Below are positions 1 through 6,042 of a stretch of 12,630 nucleotides of DNA, one piece after another. Numbering within the stretch: the stretch's first letter is position 1; the number at the start of each line of letters is the position of its first letter. A program made the translations under genes and the position numbers. The DNA is taken from the NCBI GenBank assembly GCA_927911695.1, contig CAKMQO010000021.1:1-12630 (forward strand), written 5' to 3'. Under the pieces are notes generated by a model, which saw nothing but the letters and a program-made list of their open reading frames with translations, was not told the origin of the DNA and searched no databases. This DNA comes from an uncultured Gemella sp. (GTDB taxonomy: Bacteria; Bacillota; Bacilli; Staphylococcales; Gemellaceae).

Positions 1-1
1 A

Positions 2-280
2 GAAGAAGCCGTTGATTTTATTAAATCATTGGAACAATATTCAAAAATTAAAGTTGTAGGTCTAATGACTATGGCACCTTTTGTTGAAGATGAAGAAATA
101 CTACGTAATTGCTTTAGAAAATTAAGACAGTTACGTGATGAAGTAAAAGGGTTGAATTTATCATATGCACCATGTGAATTCTTATCGATGGGAATGAGTA
201 ACGACTATAAAATTGCAATTGAAGAAGGTGCGACTCATATAAGAGTTGGTACTGCATTAGTAGGTAGTGAGTTGAAATAA
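2..280 (+). CDS. yggS: YggS/YlmE-family PLP-binding protein (PLP homeostasis), 3' end only
   Basis: The frame is open from the window edge to TAA at 278-280, giving about 92 C-terminal residues of a protein that is usually 220-230 aa. The family match rests on two conserved stretches: the GLMTMAP segment near the start, and near the end the block FLSMGMSNDY followed by AIEEGATHIRVGTALVG. In this family these residues hold the phosphate of pyridoxal 5'-phosphate on a single-domain alanine racemase-like barrel. The proteins bind PLP in the cytoplasm and act in vitamin B6 and amino/keto acid homeostasis rather than as ordinary enzymes. The PLP lysine lies in the missing N-terminal part. In many Firmicutes the gene sits upstream of sepF near ftsZ; here it is followed 22 bp later by a metallopeptidase gene. 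An internal TTG at 29 is not a true start, because homology continues to the window edge. Confidence 0.88.
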   Translation, partial: EEAVDFIKSLEQYSKIKVVGLMTMAPFVEDEEILRNCFRKLRQLRDEVKGLNLSYAPCEFLSMGMSNDYKIAIEEGATHIRVGTALVGSELK

Positions 281-302
281 TAAAATATAGAGGAGGGGTA
301 GT

Positions 303-1001
303 ATGCAAAGGGTGATAACTGTAGATGATTTAATCGTCACTGTTAAATACAGAAGAAAAATGAAAAACATCTATTTAAAAGTTGAAAAAAATGCTGATGT
401 AGTAGTAAGTGCCCCTCCAAGAACACCTAACTATATCATAAAAAAACTTGTTCAAGAAAATATAGATGAGATAAAACTTAGAAGAGCTAATATCTTGAAG
501 AATGGTCATACTGTTAAAAACTATGTAACAGGTGAAAAATATTATATTTTCGGGAAAGAATTGACTTTAGAAGTTAGACTTGGAGATAAAAATAAGGTAA
601 CTATTTCTAATCATAAGTTAATTCTAAGTGTTAAAGATAAATACCAAGATAGAGAACAAATAGTAACCAGGGAACTTAGAAAGGTTGTTTATAATAAATG
701 CTTGGAGTTTCTTAGTAAGTATGAAAAGCTTATGAATGTTCATGCCGAACAACTTAGAATTAAAAAGATGAAAACACGCTGGGGAACATGTAATATCGAA
801 GCAAAAAGAATCTGGATAAACTACGAACTTGTAAAATATCCAGTTGAGTGTTTGGAACATACTATTGTTCACGAACTTACTCACTTGTTAGAAACAAATC
901 ACACACCGAAATTTTATGTGTTGTTAGGAAAATACTATCCTAATTACAGAGAAAATGATAAATTAATAAAAGAATTTAGTAAACAACTAATCGGTAGATA
1001 A
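303..1001 (+). CDS. YgjP-like (DUF45, M48-like) zinc metallopeptidase
   Basis: A protein of 232 aa, the usual length for the YgjP/DUF45 family. The N-terminal part (about residues 10-60) carries the typical KYRRKMKNIYLKV strand region. The conserved block KMKTRWGTCN lies at about 155-164. The zinc-protease signature HELTH is at residues 190-194, with H190 and H194 as metal ligands and E191 as the likely catalytic base; H200 in ETNHTPKFY is the expected third ligand. The protein has no signal peptide or membrane segment, so it is probably cytosolic. The physiological substrate of this family is not well established. The start is fixed by a strong AGGAGGGG at 290-297, six bases before the ATG. 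It follows the yggS-type gene by 22 bp and is probably co-transcribed with it. A long hairpin and the tig promoter follow. Confidence 0.88.
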   Translation: MQRVITVDDLIVTVKYRRKMKNIYLKVEKNADVVVSAPPRTPNYIIKKLVQENIDEIKLRRANILKNGHTVKNYVTGEKYYIFGKELTLEVRLGDKNKVTISNHKLILSVKDKYQDREQIVTRELRKVVYNKCLEFLSKYEKLMNVHAEQLRIKKMKTRWGTCNIEAKRIWINYELVKYPVECLEHTIVHELTHLLETNHTPKFYVLLGKYYPNYRENDKLIKEFSKQLIGR

Positions 1002-1044
1002 AAAGTATAGAAGTATTACAATTTTTTTGAAATTTATTATTAAA

Positions 1045-1090
1045 TGAGAATGAGTTAAATAATTTTTTGAAACTATTTAACTTACTCTTA
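1045..1090. other. Imperfect inverted repeat before the tig promoter
   Basis: AGTTAAATA at 1053-1061 pairs perfectly with TATTTAACT at 1074-1082. The stem continues outward with a G-U, a U-A, one A/C mismatch and about five more pairs to 1045/1090, around a 12-base loop. No T-run follows on either strand, so it is at best a weak terminator or mRNA 3'-end stabiliser for the upstream pair of genes. The rest of 1002-1116 shows nothing else I can name. Confidence 0.45.
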
Positions 1091-1116
1091 AAAACAATAA
1101 TTTAAATATGTAACGA

Positions 1117-1145
1117 TTGACTTTTTACGCTATTTACTATATAAT
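1117..1145 (+). promoter_or_regulatory. Sigma-A promoter of trigger factor gene
   Basis: TTGACT at 1117-1122 and a perfect TATAAT at 1140-1145 are separated by exactly 17 bp. Transcription would begin near 1152, leaving a 5' leader of about 65 bases before the strong GGAGG at 1207-1211 and the ATG at 1219. This fits a highly expressed housekeeping gene. Confidence 0.8.
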
Positions 1146-1218
1146 TAATCAAGAGTTTTTAGTATTTTTATACTAACATTTTTGATGATACTTAAAAGTA
1201 TTTTTGGAGGAAAAATAA

Positions 1219-2489
1219 ATGTCACAAATTTTAAATAAAGAAGATGGAAAAGTAGTTATCGCTTTTTCAGCAACAAAAGAAGAATTTGCGAAAGGATTAG
1301 ATCAAGCATTCAAACGTGCAGTTAAACGCGTTAACGCACCTGGATTCAGAAAAGGTAAATTACCAAGAGCCGTATTCAACAAAATGTATGGTGAAGAAGC
1401 ATTATTCCAAGATGCAGTAGATTTCGTATTACCAGCAGCTTATACAAAAGCTATCGATGAATTAGAAGTTTCACCATTAGCTATGCCTGATATCGATGTT
1501 AAAGAAATCAGCAAAGAAGAAGGTGTTAAATTCGAAGCAGTTGTTACTGTTAAACCAAACGTTGAATTAGGTGAATACAAAAACCTTGGATTAGAAAAAG
1601 ACTCAGTAGAAGTAACTGATGCTGATGTAGAAGAAAGATTAGATAGCTTATTAAGCCGTCAAGCTGAATGGCAAATCAAAGAAGGAGAATCTAAAAAAGG
1701 TGATATCGTAGTTATCGACTTTAAAGGATTCATCGGAGACGAAGCTTTTGAAGGTGGAGAAGCTAAAGGTTACGAATTAGAATTAGGTTCAGGTTCATTC
1801 ATCCCTGGATTTGAAGAACAATTAGAAGGAAAAGTTGCACCAGTTGATACAGAAGTTAACGTAACATTCCCAGAAAACTACCAAGTAGCTGACCTTGCAG
1901 GTAAAGCAGCTAAATTCGAAGTTACAGTTCACGATGTAAAAGAAAAAGTTTTACCAGAATTAACTGACGAATTCGTTAAAGAATTTTCCAAAGAAGCAGC
2001 TTCAACTGTAGCTGAATACAAAGAAAAATTAAAAGAAGAAATCAAATTAGAAAAAGAAAACTTAGCAGAAAAATCTTACTCTGATAAAGTAATTTCTACA
2101 GCTGTAGAAAACGCAAAAGTTTCTGTACCAGAAAAATTAGTAGAACAAGAAGTTAACTCTATGTTCGAACAATTCACTGGAAACTTATCTCGTCAAGGAT
2201 TATCATTCGACTTATATGAGCAATTCACTGGAAAAGGTGAAGCTGATCTTAAAGCAGAAATGAAATCAGACGCTGAAAACAAAATCAAAAACTTCATTCG
2301 TACTAGGTGAAATCGCTGAAGTAGAAAAAGTTGAAGTAACAGAAGCTGACATCGATGCAGAAGTTAAAGAACTTGCTACTATGTACAACATGACTGAAGA
2401 AGGAATCAAACAACGTATTAGTGTTGAAGACTTACGTGGTGAGTTAGTAATCCAAAAAAACTGTTGATTTCTTAAAAGCTAACAACTAA
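1219..2489 (+). CDS. tig: Trigger factor, ribosome-associated chaperone/peptidyl-prolyl isomerase (two frameshifts)
   Basis: Trigger factor binds ribosomal protein L23 at the exit tunnel, shields nascent chains and has a FKBP-like prolyl isomerase domain. The ribosome-binding signature GFRKGKLP is at residues 42-49. The FKBP-like domain spans roughly 150-245, with GDIVVIDFKGF and LGSGSFIPGFEEQLEG recognisable. The C-terminal chaperone arms follow. The raw frame stops at 2308-2310, but homology continues one base out of frame (SFVLGEIAEVEKVEVTEADI) and then shifts again at an A7 run, finishing in DFLKANN with TAA at 2487-2489. Removing one A from the A5 run at 2287-2291 and one from the A7 run at 2454-2460 gives a 422-residue protein, the normal family size. 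The codon choice is that of a highly expressed gene. In many Firmicutes clpX follows tig; here an accessory stretch follows. Confidence 0.93.
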
Positions 2490-2507
2490 TTTTAGCAAAT
2501 CATCCTT

Positions 2508-2546
2508 AAGCATATAGAGTGTCTAACATTCTATATGCTTTTTTTT
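2508..2546 (+). terminator. Intrinsic terminator of tig
   Basis: AGCATATAGA at 2509-2518 pairs with TCTATATGCT at 2530-2539 (10 bp, plus one flanking A-T pair). The loop is 11 bases and an eight-T run covers 2539-2546. It begins about 20 bp after the corrected tig stop, which supports 2489 rather than 2310 as the true end of tig. Confidence 0.88.
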
Positions 2547-2580
2547 AAAGAAGATAGATTTAGGAAAAGGAGTTGAGAAT

Positions 2581-3477
2581 ATGTCAAGAGGAAAAAATAT
2601 TAATATGTTCTTAATGGAGGGCGATGTAACGAGTTCTATTAAATGTACGCTATCTAATTGGACAGGTGTAATTTACAAAATACCAAGAACAAAACTAAAT
2701 TCAGAATTGATTAGACAGAGACAACATTTAAAGTATAGTGGAATATATTTCTTAATAGGTAAAAGTGATAAAGAGGATAAGAATCTTGTTTATGTCGGTC
2801 AAGCTGGGAATAGGAAAAATGGAGAGGCACTTTTATTAAGGTTATTGGAGCATACTAAAGATGGAAAGATGGATTTCTTTAATGAGGTAATAGTTTTAAC
2901 AACGGATACTAATATCTTTGGGCCTACAGAATTGAATTATCTTGAAAATAAATTTGCAGAGAAAATTAAATTTGCAGATAGATATATATTGAAAAATCAA
3001 AATGAACCGAATATAGGAAATGTTACAGAAGAAAAAGAATCTGAGTTAATTGAAATTCTTTCTAATAGTGAAATGATAATAGGTACATTAGGACACAAAT
3101 TATTCATTCCAACTTTAAACAAAGATGCACTTGAAGAGGAAGTTGTAGAAGATAAAGATCTATTATTTTTAAGTAGAAAAATTAGAAAAAGTAATCTTCA
3201 AATTGAAGCAAAATGTAAAAGAACAAATGAGGGATTTGTAGTTTTAAAAGGAAGTATGATTTCTTTAGACGATTTAAAAACTATGCCTAAATTAATTAAA
3301 AAATTACGTTATCAATTAGTTGCGTCTGGAATAATAAAAGATGGAATTCTAAAAGAAAATCAATTGTTTACAAGTGCTTCTTATGCGGCAGCATTTGTAT
3401 TAGGGACTAATGCTAATGGATTAACACATTGGAAAACAAAAGATGGACAGACTTTAAAGGAATTAGAAGGAAATTAA
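2581..3477 (+). CDS. GIY-YIG nuclease family protein with C-terminal DUF4357
   Basis: An intact 298-aa protein. The GIY-YIG core begins with GIY at residues 54-56 and continues to YVGQA at 71-75. R87 in the following helix (RLLEH) matches the conserved arginine, and ELNYLEN at 117-123 supplies the probable catalytic/metal-binding glutamate (E117 or E122). The C-terminal part (about 220-298) ends in SASYAAAFVLGTNANGLTHW and DGQTLKEL, which is typical of DUF4357. Proteins with this pairing are widespread and often lie near restriction or defence genes, but their substrate is not known. A strong AAAGGAG at about 2566-2572 sets the ATG at 2581. I see no convincing promoter between the tig terminator and this start, so expression may depend on read-through or on a weak promoter. 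The stop lies 16 bp before the next start, so the two genes are probably co-transcribed. Confidence 0.85.
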   Translation: MSRGKNINMFLMEGDVTSSIKCTLSNWTGVIYKIPRTKLNSELIRQRQHLKYSGIYFLIGKSDKEDKNLVYVGQAGNRKNGEALLLRLLEHTKDGKMDFFNEVIVLTTDTNIFGPTELNYLENKFAEKIKFADRYILKNQNEPNIGNVTEEKESELIEILSNSEMIIGTLGHKLFIPTLNKDALEEEVVEDKDLLFLSRKIRKSNLQIEAKCKRTNEGFVVLKGSMISLDDLKTMPKLIKKLRYQLVASGIIKDGILKENQLFTSASYAAAFVLGTNANGLTHWKTKDGQTLKELEGN

Positions 3478-3493
3478 AGAGGTATGTCTAAGT

Positions 3494-4124
3494 ATGAACG
3501 AATATATTAAAAGCCTAGAGCAAGAATTTTCTCTAATAAAGAGTGGGTTCAAGAAAGAAGAAAACAGAGCATTAGCTGATTATAAAAATAATGATAGAGC
3601 TTATATTAAGAAGTTAGCTTTCTTATCCTATGAGTCAAAAGTATATCAAGTTAGAATGTATGGTGTATTTCTTTTCGGATATTTATCAGATGATAGTGAT
3701 ATACTAACTTTTATGCGAGATGAAGTATCTAAAGATGATAATTGGAGAGTACATGAGGTTCTTGCGAAAGCATTTGATGAATATTGTAAAAATAAAGGTT
3801 ATGAAAATTCAATCTCTGTAGTTGATGAGTGGCTAAGTTCAGATAATCCAAATACTAGAAGGGCAGTACACAGAAGGATTACGAATATGGACTAGTAGAC
3901 CGTATTTCAAAGATAATCCACAAGAAGCAATAAAAAGAATAGCACCATTAAAAGAAGACGCTAGTGAATATGTAAGAAAATCAGTAGGAAATGCACTAAG
4001 AGATATAAGTAGAAAATTTCCAGAATTAATAAAAGAAGAATTAAAAACTTGGAATTTAGAAACAAAAGAAATAAAACAAGTCTACAAATTAGCGAGTAGG
4101 TTTGTTGTCGACCAAATAAAATAA
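3494..4124 (+). CDS. AlkD-like HEAT-repeat DNA alkylation repair protein (one frameshift)
   Basis: Resembles the small DNA alkylation repair (AlkC/AlkD-type) proteins: all-helical HEAT-like repeats that wrap DNA and excise N3- or N7-alkylated bases. Recognisable parts are DNWRVHEVLAKAFDEYC at about residues 82-98 and, after a shift, TEGLRIWTSRPYFK. The raw frame stops at TAG 3893-3895 after RRAVHRRITNMD. One base upstream in the next frame it reads AVTEGLRIWTSRPYF and continues to TAA at 4122-4124. Removing one base around 3868-3872 (an ACAC stretch, not a homopolymer) gives 209 aa, a reasonable full length. W84, E88 and R122/R123 have spacing like the W109, D113 and R148 active-site triad of AlkD, but I cannot confirm that alignment. 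The start is the ATG at 3494, since an earlier ATG at 3484 hits a stop quickly; AGAGG lies upstream. It follows the GIY-YIG gene by 16 bp. Confidence 0.82.
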
Positions 4125-4156
4125 GATAATATAGAAAAAGTTGGTGATTGCCTCAA

Positions 4157-4188
4157 AATTTGGACAAATTTTTGTTCTTTGTCAAATT
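4157..4188. other. Bulged hairpin downstream of the alkylation repair gene
   Basis: AATTTG-g-ACAAA at 4157-4168 pairs with TTTGTCAAATT at 4178-4188, with one bulged G at 4163 and a nine-base loop. No T-run follows, so it is only a possible weak 3' end for the alkylation repair transcript. The rest of 4125-4267 shows nothing I can name. Confidence 0.35.
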
Positions 4189-4267
4189 CGGTTAATTATA
4201 CAAGGTAGCCTTCAGTTGAAAACCAATTTCAGATTTAATTCTAGTTTTTTTTATGTACATGATATAT

Positions 4268-4275
4268 GCTATAAT
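4268..4275 (+). promoter_or_regulatory. Extended -10 promoter for the HEPN-like gene
   Basis: TGC followed directly by a perfect TATAAT (4270-4275) makes an extended -10 element. Only a T-rich stretch lies at the -35 position, which such promoters can tolerate. It precedes the ATG at 4326 by about 50 bases, so the HEPN-like gene probably has its own transcript. Confidence 0.55.
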
Positions 4276-4325
4276 AAAATTGACATAAATTGATTTCAAA
4301 ATTTTACTAACTTTAGGAGAAGGAT

Positions 4326-4946
4326 ATGTTTAAGAAATGTTGTAGTAGTAGAAGTGAAAAAAATTATAAAATACACCACAGCCCTAGACCAATTAAGCTT
4401 TCAGAGGAAATGGATACTGTAATAAAAAAATTACTTTGGTATACACCGAATATTGATTCATACCAATCAGATAAAAATGAATTAATCTCTGATAAAATCT
4501 ATGATGAATTTTCATTTTCTTATATCATTGGTCAAATGGGGATGAAGGAAGGGCAGGATGTAAAGTGGTTGTGGACAAGAGACGTTATCAGTGATGATGA
4601 ATGGAAATTTTTTGAAGGGAAAATATGTACGAATTGCCAAAAAATAATAATATCAAAGTATTCTACCTTTTCTAAAATAAATGCTTTATTAACAGCTATA
4701 AGAAATAGTATAGCGCATGGTCATTTTTCTATAATCGATGACTATTTTATTGGTTTTAATAAGAAACGTACTACGACTGAACCAGAAGATTTGAAAAAAG
4801 CTGTTATAAAGATTAAGCCTAAATTATTACTTAAGGCATTAGATCAATTAACGTCTCCAATAGGTAAGGAAAAACTGCTTGCATATGCTTTTAAAAATGT
4901 TGGTTATAAAGTTACAGAACCAAAAAATAGAAGTAGGGATTTTTGA
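4326..4946 (+). CDS. Putative HEPN-type RNase domain protein, unknown family
   Basis: A 206-aa product I do not recognise by family. The notable motif is RNSIAHG at residues 126-132, where R126 and H131 form the RX4H signature of HEPN domains, the alpha-helical RNases found in toxins, abortive infection proteins and CRISPR effectors. Predicted helices before it (about 100-125, containing CTNCQKII and TFSKINALLTA) and after it suit that fold. The N-terminus has adjacent cysteines (CCSSRS) but no signal peptide or clear membrane segment. AGGAG at 4315-4319 with six-base spacing supports the ATG at 4326. The raw stop may be artificial: removing one A from the A6 run at 4922-4927 would extend the protein into the next open stretch (see 4982-5218). 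The HEPN assignment rests mainly on one motif. It could instead be a non-catalytic HEPN-like protein such as the MAE_28990 or RiboL-PSP type. Confidence 0.6.
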   Translation: MFKKCCSSRSEKNYKIHHSPRPIKLSEEMDTVIKKLLWYTPNIDSYQSDKNELISDKIYDEFSFSYIIGQMGMKEGQDVKWLWTRDVISDDEWKFFEGKICTNCQKIIISKYSTFSKINALLTAIRNSIAHGHFSIIDDYFIGFNKKRTTTEPEDLKKAVIKIKPKLLLKALDQLTSPIGKEKLLAYAFKNVGYKVTEPKNRSRDF

Positions 4947-4981
4947 TCTATGTCTCGAGAAGAATGGTAAGAAGTATGTAG

Positions 4982-5218
4982 GTAGAAATAAAATCATATA
5001 AAGGTCAGACATATCTACATCCTGAGCATGTTATGAGATTTCTTAAGAGGGCAGAAGAAGAAGTACCTGACTATGAAAAGATATTACTTATCGATACATC
5101 GAGGGTAACGAAAGCTGTACGAGCGCTAGAATCAAATATAGAAGGATTTAGGATTATAGATATTAATCAAGTTAAGCAACTATTAGGAAGAGAACCTGTA
5201 GATATATTGGCCAAATAA
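4982..5218 (+). CDS. Unassigned coding fragment, possibly the displaced C-terminus of the HEPN-like protein
   Basis: The frame is open after TAG at 4979-4981 and ends at TAA 5216-5218. The only internal ATG (5033) has no ribosome binding site, and protein-like sequence extends upstream of it (SYKGQTYLHPEHV). I do not recognise the family; the visible content is an amphipathic helix region (RFLKRAEEEVPDYEK), a beta-like stretch KILLIDTSRV and a C-terminal FRIIDINQVKQLLG. Removing one A from the A4 run at 4990-4993 joins it to an upstream frame reading FDLCLEKNGKKYVGRNK. A second A removed from the A6 run at 4922-4927 joins that to the HEPN-like gene, making one protein of about 296 aa over 4326-5218. 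Both corrections are of the same kind needed in other genes here. The stop is followed 18 bp later by an intrinsic terminator, so this is a plausible true gene end. Confidence 0.45.
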   Translation, partial: VEIKSYKGQTYLHPEHVMRFLKRAEEEVPDYEKILLIDTSRVTKAVRALESNIEGFRIIDINQVKQLLGREPVDILAK

Positions 5219-5236
5219 ATCTATAACTAATAACAA

Positions 5237-5277
5237 GAGCGATTCAAAAATAATAACTTTGAATCGCTCATTTTTTT
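5237..5277. terminator. Intrinsic terminator, shared between convergent genes
   Basis: GAGCGATTCAAA at 5237-5248 pairs perfectly with TTTGAATCGCTC at 5258-5269 (12 bp, nine-base loop), followed by T7 at 5271-5277. It ends the plus-strand HEPN unit. Its T-run overlaps the last codons of the convergent thioredoxin-like gene, for which the same hairpin may act with a weaker T-rich tail. Its stem sequence is related to the hairpins at 9110, 12326 and 12399. Confidence 0.85.
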
Positions 5278-5600
5278 ATTTCATTTGTTCACTTACAGTA
5301 CTTACTTTTTCTAGAATTTCATCTAGACTGAAGTATCCACTTTTTTGAATAGATAGCCTTCCTTCAATATAAACTTCTACAGTTGGTGCTGAAAGAATAC
5401 CTCGTTGAGCAGCAATTTCCATATTTTCTTCTAATGAAATGTAGTATGCTGTGATGTCTTTGTGATCTTCTTGCCAAGTAGTAATTCTGTTTTTTATTGA
5501 GTGACATGGCATACATGTGGCTGCTCCGTATTGAATAATCGCTATGTCATTGTCATTGATGATTTTATTTAAGTCGTCATTTTTTTGTGAAGTCAATCAT
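5276..5600 (-). CDS. Thioredoxin-like protein with CMPC active site (start shifted)
   Basis: A small cytosolic thioredoxin-fold protein. The redox motif CMPC follows QYGAAT, with the two cysteines at residues 28 and 31 of the TTG-started reading, and the cis-proline loop APT is at 70-72. Length (106-107 aa) is normal for a thioredoxin. The longest open frame would start with TTG at 5596. An ATG at 5600 lies one base out of frame and reads MIDFTKK then stop. Removing one base from the T7 run at 5580-5586 (A7 on the coding strand) joins this ATG to the main frame as MIDFTKNDDLNKII. That ATG is better spaced from AAAGGA at about 5610-5615, so I take 5600 as the start. The CMPC in place of CGPC suggests a thioredoxin-like (YtpP-type) protein rather than the main TrxA. 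Confidence 0.85.
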
Positions 5601-5624
5601 ATTTTATAATCCTTTTTTTAATAT

Positions 5625-5652
5625 AAGAAACAGTGTAGTATACTGTCTTCTT
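5625..5652. promoter_or_regulatory. Inverted repeat upstream of the thioredoxin-like gene, possible operator
   Basis: AAGAAACAGT at 5625-5634 pairs with ACTGTcTTCTT at 5642-5652 around GTAGTAT, with one bulged C. It lies just upstream of the minus-strand ribosome binding site, and on that strand its centre reads TATACT, a possible -10. It could be an operator overlapping the promoter, but I find no good -35 element and do not recognise the binding protein. Nothing else is evident between 5653 and 5759. Confidence 0.3.
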
Positions 5653-5759
5653 TCAATATGTGTATATTATATTCGTTTTAGATTTGAAATACAACTAATT
5701 GAATCGTGTATATACTAATTAGAAAATGAAAATCTTTTATAGAAATATTCTGAAAACTC

Positions 5760-5788
5760 TTGACATTAATTTTTGTGTGTGATATTAT
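5760..5788 (+). promoter_or_regulatory. Sigma-A promoter of the lysine operon
   Basis: A perfect TTGACA at 5760-5765, a 17-bp spacer and TATTAT at 5783-5788, preceded by TGA to form an extended -10. Transcription would start near 5795, about 18 bases before the riboswitch P1 helix. Confidence 0.85.
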
Positions 5789-5812
5789 TTTTATAACGTA
5801 AATAGATAAGTA

Positions 5813-5946
5813 TTATAAAAAGAGGCCGCGATGACTAATTTAAAAGGTAGCATCGCCGAAGTGATTAAATTCACTGGGGTTATGTCGAATAGGCATAACA
5901 CTGTCATTAGAAAATGCCCATTTTCTTCATGGTGAGCTTTTTATAA
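5813..5946 (+). ncRNA. Lysine riboswitch (L-box) aptamer
   Basis: Contains the conserved L-box core elements in order: AGAGGCCGCGATGACTAAT, then GGTAGCATCGCCGAAGTGA, then CACTGGGGTTATG, a short hairpin (GTTATG/CATAAC), then CTGTCATTAG, and a closing GGTGAGC. P1 is formed by TTATAAAAAG (5813-5822) and CTTTTTATAA (5937-5946). Lysine binding stabilises P1 and favours the downstream terminator, lowering expression of lysA and the genes after it. The 3' P1 strand (AGCTttTTATAAT from about 5936) can instead pair with ATTATAAGCT at 5971-5980, next to the terminator stem; I infer this is the antiterminator. Confidence 0.93.
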
Positions 5947-5979
5947 TAAGGGCAAGAGGAATAGGATAGAATTATAAGC

Positions 5980-6018
5980 TAGACTACAAGGACCTTTTGT
6001 TCTTGTAGTCTATTTTTT
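5980..6018 (+). terminator. Riboswitch-controlled terminator before lysA
   Basis: TAGACTACAAG at 5980-5990 pairs with CTTGTAGTCTA at 6002-6012 (11 bp), followed by T6 at 6013-6018. It lies between the lysine aptamer and the lysA start, as expected for a transcription-attenuating L-box expression platform. Confidence 0.88.
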
Positions 6019-6042
6019 ATAACTTATTTGAAGGAGAAAGTA

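Noticed and set aside
114..308. Minus-strand open frame opposite the yggS-type gene
   Set aside because: Low-complexity hydrophobic reading opposite a conserved coding region; treated as a shadow.
624..884. Minus-strand open frame inside the metallopeptidase gene
   Set aside because: It lies wholly opposite a well-supported gene and shows no family motif or ribosome binding site.
2450..2465. A AAA AAC heptamer in tig as a programmed -1 frameshift site
   Set aside because: The frame needed downstream is +1, not -1; the -1 frame hits a stop within a few codons. tig in other bacteria does not need frameshifting.
5033..5218. An independent 61-codon gene starting at ATG 5033
   Set aside because: No ribosome binding site, and protein-like sequence continues upstream of the ATG in the same frame.
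6028..6042. TTG at 6028 as the lysA start
   Set aside because: It precedes and includes the AAGGAG site that is ideally spaced for the ATG at 6043.
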